Shown here: positions 14,003 to 20,028 of the stretch, one piece after another | Layout: each line of letters starts with the position of its first letter | Numbering within the stretch: the first letter of the stretch is position 1 | Source of the DNA: a virus | Virus record (IMG/VR): IMGVR_UViG_3300048672_000399 | Coordinates: 1 to 41,546 of that record | Strand: one strand, 5' to 3' | DNA length: 41,546 nt | The notes under the pieces: generated by a model | Seen by the model: the letters and a program-made list of their open reading frames with translations, nothing else | What the model was told of the DNA's origin: nothing | Databases searched by the model: none | Made by a program: the position numbers and the translations under genes

Positions 14003-14999
14003 TCTGGTCTCCTTGAGAGGTTCCATATTTCAGGGACATTTCATATCTCATTTTTGCTCTGAGATACGCAAGTTTATTCGGATATTCTTTCTGTTCTGGT
14101 GCATGATCTGGAGCAGATTGAATGAGTGCAGACATATTCGCAGATTCCACACTATCCCCTGGACTCAATATTTTGAAAGTTCCAGAGGAAAGATCAGAAT
14201 CTCCCAGACCTAGGAAGTTTGTTTGTCTGGTGAGTGCGGATTCCAGGATCTTAAAGAGTGCATTGGAGAAGATTGAACCAACTGGGATGTTATCCCTGCA
14301 ATGCTCTAAGAGTTCTGCAATATCCTTTTTAGGGATAGAGAAGATAGAGGATTCGGATGCACACTTGGTGATTACGATTTTCCAATACTCAGAGAGAGGA
14401 ATTTGTCTGCCGGTGATTGGAGATGGAGTATTGGAAGTCGGGAAATCTCCTGCTACTGCAGCCCAATCTGCAATTTGAGAAGAGTATGCGGAGATTGGGC
14501 GGTGAGGATTCTTAATCATCCTCTCAAGAGCAGCTTCTCTTGCTACTAGTTTCTTGGTGTCGTAATCACGAGAGCGGCCAGAATGAAAGTCTTGATATGC
14601 ATCTTCCCAATTTGCTATCCAATGGTGCACATTTCCAAGAGATCGTGTTTCCGGAGAAACTACATACTGAGGAAAACAAGCTGCAGGATGTTGGATTGAG
14701 GAGATTTTGGAAACTACCTTGACTAGGTGTTCCATGTTGTTTGCAACTATTGAGTCTGTAAGATTAGTACGGACTGCAGATGTGCGGAAATGGATCAGAT
14801 CACTGGATTTCAATGTCGCCAAGAAAAGCAAATATGAGTCAGTGGGAGTTAGTTCACCTGCTGCCCATTTTCCTACATAAGCCAAGAGTTTTTTCTGTGG
14901 GAGATAAAATACTGGATGACAAGCATCACCCGTGTCTATTTTTCCTGGGAAATGTTCGCACTGGAATGAGATTCCAGAATAGGAACAGAGTATGTGCAT
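13995..14999 (-). CDS. Hypothetical early protein, 334 aa
   Basis: The N-terminus starts MHILCSYSGISFQCEHFPG and includes a further Cys (GDACHPVFYLP). The first 60 residues could therefore hold a small Cys/His metal site (C5, C14, H16, C27). The rest is mixed alpha/beta with several aromatic segments and an Arg-rich C-terminal helix (AYLRAKMRYEMSLKYG). I have seen similarly starting proteins in phage replication regions but cannot name a function. It is upstream of the helicase gene and overlaps the next gene by eight bases, so a replication or DNA-binding role is a reasonable guess. Confidence 0.75.
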   Translation of the reverse strand: MHILCSYSGISFQCEHFPGKIDTGDACHPVFYLPQKKLLAYVGKWAAGELTPTDSYLLFLATLKSSDLIHFRTSAVRTNLTDSIVANNMEHLVKVVSKISSIQHPAACFPQYVVSPETRSLGNVHHWIANWEDAYQDFHSGRSRDYDTKKLVAREAALERMIKNPHRPISAYSSQIADWAAVAGDFPTSNTPSPITGRQIPLSEYWKIVITKCASESSIFSIPKKDIAELLEHCRDNIPVGSIFSNALFKILESALTRQTNFLGLGDSDLSSGTFKILSPGDSVESANMSALIQSAPDHAPEQKEYPNKLAYLRAKMRYEMSLKYGTSQGDQNV

Positions 15000-15033
15000 G
15001 ATTAGGATCCTTAGAATCTTCTGAGAGAGTTTC

Positions 15034-15147
15034 TCAGTTTGGGTTTACTATGTAGTATGCTGCAAGAATACTGCAGAATACAATCCATTCATAGAAGGAG
15101 AACTTGAATGGAAGTTTAGGGAAACGAGATACCTTGTTGTCTTTCAT
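15034..15147 (-). CDS. Small single-pass membrane protein, 37 aa
   Basis: ATG 15147 is preceded by AGGAG and encodes 37 residues with one hydrophobic span (IVFCSILAAYYIV) after a basic-aromatic N-terminus (MKDNKVSRFPKLPFKFSF). It overlaps the end of the 104-residue gene by 32 bases. The charge pattern predicts N-terminus inside. Possible roles include membrane recruitment or superinfection exclusion, but nothing specific is visible. Confidence 0.6.
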   Translation of the reverse strand: MKDNKVSRFPKLPFKFSFYEWIVFCSILAAYYIVNPN

Positions 15148-15430
15148 ATTCTTTCTCCTCTTCAGGTGACATGAGATTGTTTAGATATCTGGATTCTTGA
15201 ATCTTATCCCATGCTGGAGTTGCACCAGGATCCGGGACGGTGAACCCAAGTTTATCTTCAATTGTCGGAGCTAGGCGAATCTGTTCTTTTATATGCCCAC
15301 TCTGAATTTCATCCACATATCTGGTTAGATAGCGAGAGAGTGGAGATACTTGAGAAGTTGAGTTGGAGAGGTCTCGGAGATGAATTAGATCTGGGAGAGT
15401 TAGATATGGACGGTATTTTCTGAGAGTCAT
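15116..15430 (-). CDS. Hypothetical protein, 104 aa
   Basis: AAGGA precedes the ATG, and the upstream 52-residue gene ends four bases before it. The protein starts MTLRKYRPYLTLPDLIHL and is predominantly helical, with a Pro-rich middle (TVPDPGATPAWDK). A KYRPYLTLPxL opening is familiar from small phage proteins of unknown function. No catalytic motif. Confidence 0.7.
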   Translation of the reverse strand: MTLRKYRPYLTLPDLIHLRDLSNSTSQVSPLSRYLTRYVDEIQSGHIKEQIRLAPTIEDKLGFTVPDPGATPAWDKIQESRYLNNLMSPEEEKEYERQQGISFP

Positions 15431-15434
15431 GATC

Positions 15435-15593
15435 TTAATCCTTCGATTTCTTGTTGTCTTCTATGACAAGATATATTTTGTATTCTCTGATTATGTGATC
15501 TAATTGATCTAGACGAATTCGTCTCTCTACGCACATATCCATAGAGCATAAAAAATCTCTTTGTTGTAGTAGATATTCCAAAAAAGTATCCAT
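15435..15593 (-). CDS. Hypothetical protein, 52 aa
   Basis: The frame starting at ATG 15593 has an AGAGGAG Shine-Dalgarno eight bases upstream. Its product is a coherent charged helical protein (MDTFLEYLLQQRDFLC, then VERRIRLDQLDHIIREYK). A longer overlapping frame (15427-15612, TTG start) is much less protein-like and I prefer this one. Two Cys lie near residues 16 and 21. It may form a coiled coil. Function unknown. Confidence 0.6.
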   Translation of the reverse strand: MDTFLEYLLQQRDFLCSMDMCVERRIRLDQLDHIIREYKIYLVIEDNKKSKD

Positions 15594-15644
15594 GATTAAA
15601 ACTCCTCTTCAAGATAGAATCCTTTTGAGGGTGAATCCTTGATT

Positions 15645-15670
15645 ACACAATACCGAGATTGATATTGTGT
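15645..15670. repeat. 8-bp perfect inverted repeat
   Basis: ACACAATA (15645-15652) and TATTGTGT (15663-15670) form a hairpin with a 10-base loop in the spacer after the 75-residue gene. It stands beside the terminator-like hairpin at 15682-15705. Confidence 0.5.
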
Positions 15671-15671
15671 A

Positions 15672-15705
15672 GAAAAGACTCTACCCAGATTTTTAGGTCT
15701 GGGTA
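15672..15705 (-). terminator. Terminator-like hairpin after the 75-aa gene
   Basis: On the minus strand TACCCAGA and TCTGGGTA (8 bp, perfect) enclose CCTAAAAA and are followed by GAGTCTTTTC. The T-run is interrupted by GAGTC, so termination is probably partial. It lies between 15712 and the next gene start at 15593, and so may tune expression of the downstream early genes. Confidence 0.45.
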
Positions 15706-15711
15706 TAAGAT

Positions 15712-15939
15712 TCACAAACTCATGATTGATACATAATGTTTGTGTTGCGCCTTACAAACGTCATCAAGAGTTTTGTACGGGCCAAAGTAACCTTGACCAA
15801 ACTCTCCTTGTCTTTCTCCTATCTCCTCAAGTTCTTCGTCAAAGAAATAGAATCCATTTATTGTATCCCTCTCACGAAAGAATTCATAAATAGGATAATA
15901 ACAATTTCTGGTTTGGATTGTCTTGATTCGAGTCATCAT
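15712..15939 (-). CDS. Hypothetical early protein, 75 aa
   Basis: GGAG lies eight bases before ATG 15939, and the gene is the first one after the promoter at 16026-16054. The protein is acidic and aromatic-rich (GFYFFDEELEEIGERQGEFGQGYFGPY). Small acidic early phage proteins often inhibit host enzymes, sometimes by mimicking DNA, but that is only a general expectation. No family recognised. Confidence 0.7.
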   Translation of the reverse strand: MMTRIKTIQTRNCYYPIYEFFRERDTINGFYFFDEELEEIGERQGEFGQGYFGPYKTLDDVCKAQHKHYVSIMSL

Positions 15940-15994
15940 AATAGAATCTCCAATCTTTCAGTTTTTCAGTAAGTTTTGAGAAAATTCTTAGACC

Positions 15995-16018
15995 CAGACT
16001 GCTAGACTGCTAGACTGT
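15995..16018. repeat. 8-bp-periodic AGACTGCT repeat
   Basis: AGACTGCT occurs twice in tandem followed by AGACTG, giving an eight-base period just downstream of the promoter -10 on the minus strand. A similar RGTCT octamer series runs in the opposite sense at 16304-16331. Regular spacing suggests protein-binding sites or iterons. Confidence 0.5.
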
Positions 16019-16025
16019 GAGGGTC

Positions 16026-16054
16026 AGGATACGCTTGCACCGAGTGCCTGTCAA
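16026..16054 (-). promoter_or_regulatory. Sigma-70-type early promoter
   Basis: On the minus strand TTGACA (16054-16049), a 17-bp spacer, and TATCCT (16031-16026) form a strong promoter about 85 bases before the 75-residue gene. The surrounding CCTTGACAGG is shared with the promoter at 11865-11893. The AGACTGCT array overlaps its expected start point, and a long hairpin lies directly upstream. Confidence 0.75.
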
Positions 16055-16077
16055 GGGCCACCCTATTGGATTGGATT

Positions 16078-16135
16078 CACTATCTCCAATCTATTCCATA
16101 TCTCTGTAACTCCTGGAGATATGGAATAGATAGTG
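16078..16135. repeat. Long perfect hairpin/cruciform upstream of the early promoter
   Basis: 16089-16104 and 16116-16131 pair perfectly over 16 bp (core CTATTCCATATCTC) around an 11-base loop. CACTA (16078-16082) and TAGTG (16131-16135) can extend the stem past a bulge. It is the longest perfect inverted repeat I see. It lacks a T-run, so it may be an operator, cruciform or origin element rather than a terminator. Confidence 0.7.
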
Positions 16136-16383
16136 AGAGTATGTATTGGTATATGTGTGTCTTAGCCTCACAGTTTAGGGGGGTATCAAAAAATTAGTAG
16201 ATAAGGGGATACACTAATCTATCTTATATACTAGAGTAGATTCTAGCTGTGGGAAAGATTAGTGGTGATGAGCCGAACGGCCAGGTCAGGTCAGCTCGCC
16301 GAGGGTCTACGGTCTGGCGGTCTGACAGTCTCGAACTTTGCACTTTTTCTTTAGATTCTGAAACATCAAAACCAAAACCTAAA
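16136..16383. other. Gene-free spacer with short repeats
   Basis: No gene is supported here. The AT-rich first half holds ATTAGT/ACTAAT and CTAGA/TCTAG inverted pairs (about 16193-16255). The second half, 16270-16331, is conspicuously G+C-rich for this arm. It contains AGGTCAGGTCAG and four RGTCT units spaced 7-8 bases apart (16304-16331). These mirror the AGACTGCT series at 15995-16018, so the whole 15995-16331 segment may be one regulatory or origin-like locus. Confidence 0.4.
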
Positions 16384-16408
16384 GAAAAACTCCCACCGAA
16401 GTGGGAAG
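16384..16408 (-). terminator. Rho-independent terminator with UUCG loop
   Basis: On the minus strand ACTTCCCAC-TTCG-GTGGGAGT is followed by TTTTTCTTT, directly after the stop of the 216-residue gene. The extra-stable UUCG tetraloop and long T-tract make this a strong terminator. It separates the first early transcript (from 17.4 kb) from the operon driven by the promoter at 16026-16054. Confidence 0.9.
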
Positions 16409-16415
16409 TTTCCAA

Positions 16416-17066
16416 TCAGAGAATCTGTTCGAATGCCTCTTTCTTTTCCATCGCATCAAGTCGAGCGATCAATTTGCGAGAGATTTCATCCTCCACCGAA
16501 GATACTTCAATAGCTCTCCGCACTCCCTGAATCTGCACAGCACTCAGAATGGTAGCTCCACCGGACAATGAACTAATCAGTCCCTTATATGAGTTCAAAT
16601 GCTTCTGCACCACTGCCATTTGATCTTCGTTCAATTCTTCAAACTTCAGACGATCCGCGATCACAACAGTAAGATTATCACTCACATTCGCATTGAACCA
16701 AGATTCCAAAACTTCCTTGGTCAATCTCCCACCTGCCGCCTCAGATTCCAAAAATGCGACACACTGAGACACACTCAGTTCACCATCTCCAATCTCAGTG
16801 CGCAATCCACCAGATGCCTCATAGAGTGAGCGGAAAATCCCATCTTGTGCATTCTCCAGCATGGTGCGAATGTGGGGAAGGAGGGAATCAATCGCGCCAA
16901 CAATCTCAGTTTCAGGGATCATCGGCACCGATGCGCAAACCGAGGGAAACTTTGCAGGATTCTTGGCAGTGGTTTTGTAACCCACTTTTGCGAGCCGTTG
17001 ATCTTTCAGGGGCTTGGATTCACCAGAAACAAATTTGACAACTGCATGGCGATTAGTGATGGACAT
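16416..17066 (-). CDS. Hypothetical early protein, 216 aa
   Basis: AGGAG precedes ATG 17066 and a strong terminator follows the stop, so this is the last gene of the immediate-early transcript. The protein is largely helical after a basic N-terminal 45 residues (KPLKDQRLAKVGYKTTAKNP). It includes a W-containing helix (EVLESWFNANVSDNL) and ends EKKEAFEQIL. Size and helical plan loosely recall the 207-residue protein at 11145-11768, but identity is too low to claim paralogy by eye. As one of the first phage proteins made, it may act on host functions. Confidence 0.8.
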   Translation of the reverse strand: MSITNRHAVVKFVSGESKPLKDQRLAKVGYKTTAKNPAKFPSVCASVPMIPETEIVGAIDSLLPHIRTMLENAQDGIFRSLYEASGGLRTEIGDGELSVSQCVAFLESEAAGGRLTKEVLESWFNANVSDNLTVVIADRLKFEELNEDQMAVVQKHLNSYKGLISSLSGGATILSAVQIQGVRRAIEVSSVEDEISRKLIARLDAMEKKEAFEQIL

Positions 17067-17106
17067 GGAATTCTCCTAGAATCAAATGATGCGAGATTGC
17101 ATCGTA

Positions 17107-17132
17107 TAGACACCAAGGTTAGTTAGTGTCTA
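17107..17132. repeat. Hairpin between the first two early genes, with GTTAGTTAGT in the loop
   Basis: TAGACAC (17107-17113) and GTGTCTA (17126-17132) form a perfect 7-bp stem. The loop contains GTTAGTTAGT, a ten-base string found also at 17310-17319 and 17564-17573. It may be an RNA processing or stability element. Confidence 0.5.
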
Positions 17133-17143
17133 GGTCGATGAAA

Positions 17144-17296
17144 TCAATACGCGCGATATGCAATCCTTGCCCACATTCTGAATTCTTTCCTACTCATTCC
17201 ATGCTTCATGTAATAGGTGGAAGCAAATTCCATGCCAAATGATTGGAGTGTGTCGGTAAAGAGTTCAATAAACCGAATGTCTTGTGAACCTTGCAT
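17144..17296 (-). CDS. First early gene: hypothetical protein, 50 aa
   Basis: ATG 17296 is preceded by AAAGGAAA, and the frame gives a coherent 50-residue protein. It starts MQGSQDIRFIELF and ends in a basic aromatic helix (MSRKEFRMWARIAYRAY). It is the first gene behind the tandem sigma-54-like promoters, with a leader of only about 35 bases from the nearer one. No family is recognised; the C-terminal basic/aromatic helix could bind RNA, DNA or a host protein. Confidence 0.65.
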   Translation of the reverse strand: MQGSQDIRFIELFTDTLQSFGMEFASTYYMKHGMSRKEFRMWARIAYRAY

Positions 17297-17309
17297 TTTC
17301 GTTTCCTTT

Positions 17310-17319
17310 GTTAGTTAGT
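17310..17319. repeat. GTTAGTTAGT direct repeat (copy 2 of 3)
   Basis: This ten-base string recurs exactly at 17118-17127 and 17564-17573. Here it sits immediately upstream of the Shine-Dalgarno of the first early gene on the minus strand. Three exact copies in under 460 bases of control region suggest a binding site. Confidence 0.45.
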
Positions 17320-17322
17320 AGG

Positions 17323-17335
17323 TTGGTGACACCAA
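17323..17335. promoter_or_regulatory. Palindrome at the predicted early start site
   Basis: TTGGTG-A-CACCAA is a perfect 13-base palindrome. It covers the position expected for transcription start from the nearer sigma-54-like promoter (TTGC at 17346-17343), so a repressor bound here would block early transcription. Confidence 0.45.
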
Positions 17336-17342
17336 TATATAA

Positions 17343-17357
17343 GCAAACAGTGTGCCA
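17343..17357 (-). promoter_or_regulatory. Sigma-54-type promoter, proximal
   Basis: On the minus strand TGGCAC (17357-17352), five bases, TTGC (17346-17343), embedded in CTGGCACACTGTTTGCTT, matches the RpoN -24/-12 consensus exactly in its conserved bases. Predicted start near 17331 leaves about 35 bases to the first early ATG. No good sigma-70 promoter serves this position. Confidence 0.7.
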
Positions 17358-17387
17358 GCCCTAAAACAACCCAAAACAGCCCATACC

Positions 17388-17402
17388 GCAATATCCGTGC
17401 CA
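17388..17402 (-). promoter_or_regulatory. Sigma-54-type promoter, distal
   Basis: On the minus strand TTGGCACGGATATTGCGG contains TGGCAC-N5-TTGC with the favoured T before and G after the GGCAC block. It lies 45 bp upstream of the proximal copy, in the same orientation, and just downstream of three dyad sites. Sigma-54 promoters need an ATP-dependent enhancer-binding protein; none is encoded here, so a host activator is implied. Confidence 0.7.
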
Positions 17403-17408
17403 ACAATA

Positions 17409-17423
17409 TGACAATTTTGGTCA
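17409..17423. promoter_or_regulatory. Dyad site 1 (TGACA..GTCA)
   Basis: TGACAATTTTGGTCA is the least symmetric of three related 15-base dyads. It starts seven bases upstream of the distal sigma-54 core. Sequence and spacing suggest a dimeric activator or repressor site. Confidence 0.55.
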
Positions 17424-17441
17424 CTTTTCCATCCAAGCAAC

Positions 17442-17456
17442 TGACAATTCTTGTCA
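17442..17456. promoter_or_regulatory. Dyad site 2 (perfect TGACAA-N3-TTGTCA)
   Basis: TGACAATTCTTGTCA is a perfect 6-3-6 palindrome and the best copy of the motif. It is 33 bp from site 1 and 20 bp from site 3, about 40 bp upstream of the distal sigma-54 core. Confidence 0.6.
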
Positions 17457-17461
17457 CCCAC

Positions 17462-17476
17462 TGACAGTTTTTGTCA
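17462..17476. promoter_or_regulatory. Dyad site 3 (TGACA-N5-TGTCA)
   Basis: TGACAGTTTTTGTCA repeats the 5-5-5 dyad. Sites 2 and 3 are 20 bp apart, about two helical turns, so bound dimers would face the same side of the DNA. All three lie between the early and late operons. Confidence 0.6.
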
Positions 17477-17712
17477 CCTGCATTATCCTGCATCCATTCT
17501 CTAATCTATGCACTATATTGCATCCATCCTCTCTCAGGTAAGTAAGCACTCACATTCATTCATGTTAGTTAGTACACACTTATGTGGGAGGGGGTGAGGG
17601 CTTTTTTCGTGTTTTGATGGCCTTCTATCCTATTTCATCTCCCAAATATTCCTAAAATTTTTCAAAACACCACTGATCACCAAACTTTCTCACCTGCAGT
17701 GGGATCCCCACC
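17477..17712. other. Gene-free divergent control region
   Basis: No gene is supported. The stretch holds TGCATCCATYCTCT-type direct repeats (about 17490-17531), the third GTTAGTTAGT copy (17564-17573) and a T-run at 17601-17606 without a hairpin. It separates the early sigma-54-like promoters from the late promoter. Confidence 0.4.
17564..17573. repeat. GTTAGTTAGT direct repeat (copy 3 of 3)
   Basis: Exact third copy of the ten-base string, in the middle of the divergent control region and in the same orientation as the other two. Confidence 0.45.
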
Positions 17713-17741
17713 TTGATCTTTCCCACCTTTTCCTATATACT
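17713..17741 (+). promoter_or_regulatory. Probable late promoter
   Basis: TTGATC (17713-17718), a 17-bp spacer and TATACT (17736-17741; 5 of 6 matches) lie 31 bases before the small terminase ATG. The -35 is imperfect, which would suit a promoter needing help or weaker late-stage firing. It is the only reasonable plus-strand promoter in front of the structural operon. Confidence 0.6.
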
Positions 17742-17772
17742 CTACCCAATCCATAGAAATTGAGGCCCCGAA

Positions 17773-18339
17773 ATGAGCACCTCCACCACCTCCGCAACTG
17801 AAGAACGCGCACTTTCCCTTCTTGGTCAAGGATTGGGGCCGGAAATTGTCGCATCTGCCGTCGGTGTCTCAGTTTCCCGCATTTCCCAACTCCTATCCGA
17901 TCCAAAGTTCTCTGCGCAAGTAGCAACTCTCCGCTATGAATCTCTCGCGAAACACAATGATCGCGATAATCGCTATGATCAGATGGAAGATCAACTTCTG
18001 GACAAGATGAAAGATCTGATCCAGTATATGGTTAAACCATTCGAGGTTCTGAAAGCGATTCAGGTGATTAATCAGGCCAAGCGGCGCGGATCTTCTGCAC
18101 CAGAATCTATCACAAATCAACAAACTGTCGTACAACTTGTCATGCCTACTCAAATTATCCAAAATTTTTCCAAAGATTCAATCACCGTGAATGTGAATAA
18201 TCAAGTAGTTCGCGCCGGAAATCAGGATCTGGTGACAACTCAATCTTCCTCAATGGATCGTCTACTTTCTCAATCAAAAATCCCTAAACTCTCTGCAGGA
18301 GTACAAGATGTCGAAATTACCAACCGCTCAGGAACTTAA
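17773..18339 (+). CDS. Small terminase subunit (TerS)
   Basis: The 188-residue protein opens with a helix-turn-helix (EERALSLLGQGLGPEIVASA, then VGVSVSRISQLLSDPKF) like that of DNA-recognising small terminases. A long helical middle (YDQMEDQLLDKMKDLIQYM) is suited to ring oligomerisation. It sits directly before the large terminase, the usual TerS place, and is the first gene of the late operon. It would bind the packaging initiation site on phage DNA and load TerL. GAGG precedes ATG 17773 at a normal distance. The C-terminus is polar and overlaps the next small gene by 32 bases. Confidence 0.8.
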   Translation: MSTSTTSATEERALSLLGQGLGPEIVASAVGVSVSRISQLLSDPKFSAQVATLRYESLAKHNDRDNRYDQMEDQLLDKMKDLIQYMVKPFEVLKAIQVINQAKRRGSSAPESITNQQTVVQLVMPTQIIQNFSKDSITVNVNNQVVRAGNQDLVTTQSSSMDRLLSQSKIPKLSAGVQDVEITNRSGT

Positions 18340-18478
18340 AGAAATCAAGAAAGTGGTGCAAGAAGTGAAAGAGCGAGCACTCTTCAAATCTGCAGCTCTT
18401 GAATCTCGCAATAAAGAGGCCGCCAAACAGCACCTTTTGGCAATCCAACTGCTCATTTCCAGGAAAATTGTTAGATGA
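18308..18478 (+). CDS. Hypothetical protein, 56 aa, between terminase genes
   Basis: AGGAG lies seven bases before ATG 18308. The product is a highly charged helix (MSKLPTAQELKEIKKVVQEV, then KEAAKQHLLAIQLLISRK), likely a coiled coil. It overlaps the TerS end by 32 bases and the TerL start by four (ATGA), so it is co-translated with the packaging motor. It might be a terminase accessory or small capsid component; the role is unknown. Confidence 0.65.
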   Translation: MSKLPTAQELKEIKKVVQEVKERALFKSAALESRNKEAAKQHLLAIQLLISRKIVR

Positions 18479-20016
18479 AAGAATCTTGGGCAGATAAATT
18501 AGGCTTCACTCCCTCAGCTCCACCTGAAAAAGAATATGTGGAGCCAACTCAGGAAGCCTCATTTAACTCATCTGAGGTTGAGAAACTTTCTAAGGAATCT
18601 TTGGATTTCTTGGCGGCCCTTGCCATGCCGACAGTTTTCCGCTATCTATTCCCACCTCTATTCAAAGCAGCTTGGGAATGGCTAATCTCCTACATTCATA
18701 AAGAACGAGACTTCTCACAACTCGTTCTCGGTCTCCCGCGCGGATTCGCGAAAACTACATTTGTCAAAATCTTCCTGCTCTATGTAATCCTATTCACTCG
18801 TCGCCAGTTTATTCTTGTCTGTGCCAACTCAGTTCCTAAAGCAGTCGCAATTCTTGCAGACGTAATGGACTTTCTGAATGAGCCGAACATTAAAAAGGTG
18901 TTTGGTGATTGGAGCGTAGGCGTAGAGACAGATCAACAAGTTCTCAAGAAATTCGGATTTCGCGGCAGAAACATTATTCTTGCAGCCGGCACAGTAGAAT
19001 CTGTCCGGGGCTTGAATATCAAACATCAGCGCCCAGATGTAATGCTCTTCGATGATATTCAGTCTCGTCAGGATGCAGAATCAGAAATCATTTCAAAGCA
19101 GATTGAAACCGATATGATCGGTACTGCTATGAAAGCCAAATCTCCCCATGGCTGTCTATTCATCTTTGTCGGGAATATGTATCCCACAAAATGGAGCATT
19201 CTCAAGCGCCTGAAACATAATCCATCCTGGTTCAAATTCATTGTCGGCGGCATTCTTGCAACTGGAGAATCTCTTTGGGAAGAACTCCAACCAATCAAAC
19301 AATTGCTCCAGGAATATGAGAATGATCTTTCCATGGGGCGCCCAGAGATCTTCTTTGCAGAAGTTCTGAATGATGAAAATGCCTCAGTAAACAATCTAGT
19401 AGACCTCACCAAGCTTCCGACATATACAATCCCAGATGATGAGATCCATCAAGGGAATTTCATAGTAATCGATCCTGCAACAGATAAAGCAAATGCTGAT
19501 GCTGTCTCGATTACTTACTTTGAAATCCATCAATCTGTTCCTGTAGCCAAGAAGATTATAGAGGGGCGGCTATCCCCAGGTGACACAATTGCGGAAGCGC
19601 TTAAGATAGCACTATCGAAGAACTGCCGAGTTGTGGCAATTGAATCAAACGCATATCAGTATTCTCTAAACTACTGGTTCCAGTTCATATGTGCGCAGCA
19701 GGGAATTATTGGAATCGAGGCGGTGGAAATCTACTCAGGTTCCTACTCCAAGAATTCCAGAATCCTCACGATGTTCAAGCAACTCCTTGCAGGAGAAATC
19801 TTAGTTCATCCATCTTGCCAAGCTCAGGTGAATCTCCAGGTCTCTCAGTTCAATCCGATCAAGAGAGATAACGTGGATGGAATCTTAGACTGTCTCACAT
19901 ATGCGCCGAAAGTTATAGAACTCTATGGGCATCTAATCTCAGCGAGTAATATAATTGAAGAACAGGAATTCGGTCTCCTTCGTATCCAATCCGAACTTGA
20001 AAACTCTCCTTTCTAG
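18475..20016 (+). CDS. Large terminase subunit (TerL)
   Basis: The ATPase domain shows a Walker A-like GLPRGFAKTT (residues 86-95) and a Walker B strand VMLFDDI (189-195). The C-terminal RNase H-like nuclease begins with GNFIVIDPATDKANAD, supplying D333 and D342. At 513 residues it is a normal full-length TerL. It powers DNA packaging into the prohead and cuts concatemers, working with TerS (17773) and the portal (20029). The gene starts inside the stop of the 56-residue gene. Confidence 0.95.
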   Translation: MKESWADKLGFTPSAPPEKEYVEPTQEASFNSSEVEKLSKESLDFLAALAMPTVFRYLFPPLFKAAWEWLISYIHKERDFSQLVLGLPRGFAKTTFVKIFLLYVILFTRRQFILVCANSVPKAVAILADVMDFLNEPNIKKVFGDWSVGVETDQQVLKKFGFRGRNIILAAGTVESVRGLNIKHQRPDVMLFDDIQSRQDAESEIISKQIETDMIGTAMKAKSPHGCLFIFVGNMYPTKWSILKRLKHNPSWFKFIVGGILATGESLWEELQPIKQLLQEYENDLSMGRPEIFFAEVLNDENASVNNLVDLTKLPTYTIPDDEIHQGNFIVIDPATDKANADAVSITYFEIHQSVPVAKKIIEGRLSPGDTIAEALKIALSKNCRVVAIESNAYQYSLNYWFQFICAQQGIIGIEAVEIYSGSYSKNSRILTMFKQLLAGEILVHPSCQAQVNLQVSQFNPIKRDNVDGILDCLTYAPKVIELYGHLISASNIIEEQEFGLLRIQSELENSPF

Positions 20017-20028
20017 GAAACAATCCAA

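Noticed and set aside
15427-15612. 61-codon frame opening with TTG
   Set aside because: The overlapping 52-codon frame has an ATG at proper distance from AGAGGAG and a more protein-like product.
17332-17342. Sigma-70 promoter using the TATATA string near 17337
   Set aside because: No acceptable -35 hexamer lies 16-18 bp upstream on the minus strand; the sigma-54-type match explains the position better.
17409-17476. CRISPR-like repeats
   Set aside because: The three 15-base dyads differ in sequence and spacing (33 and 20 bp) and have no spacer pattern.
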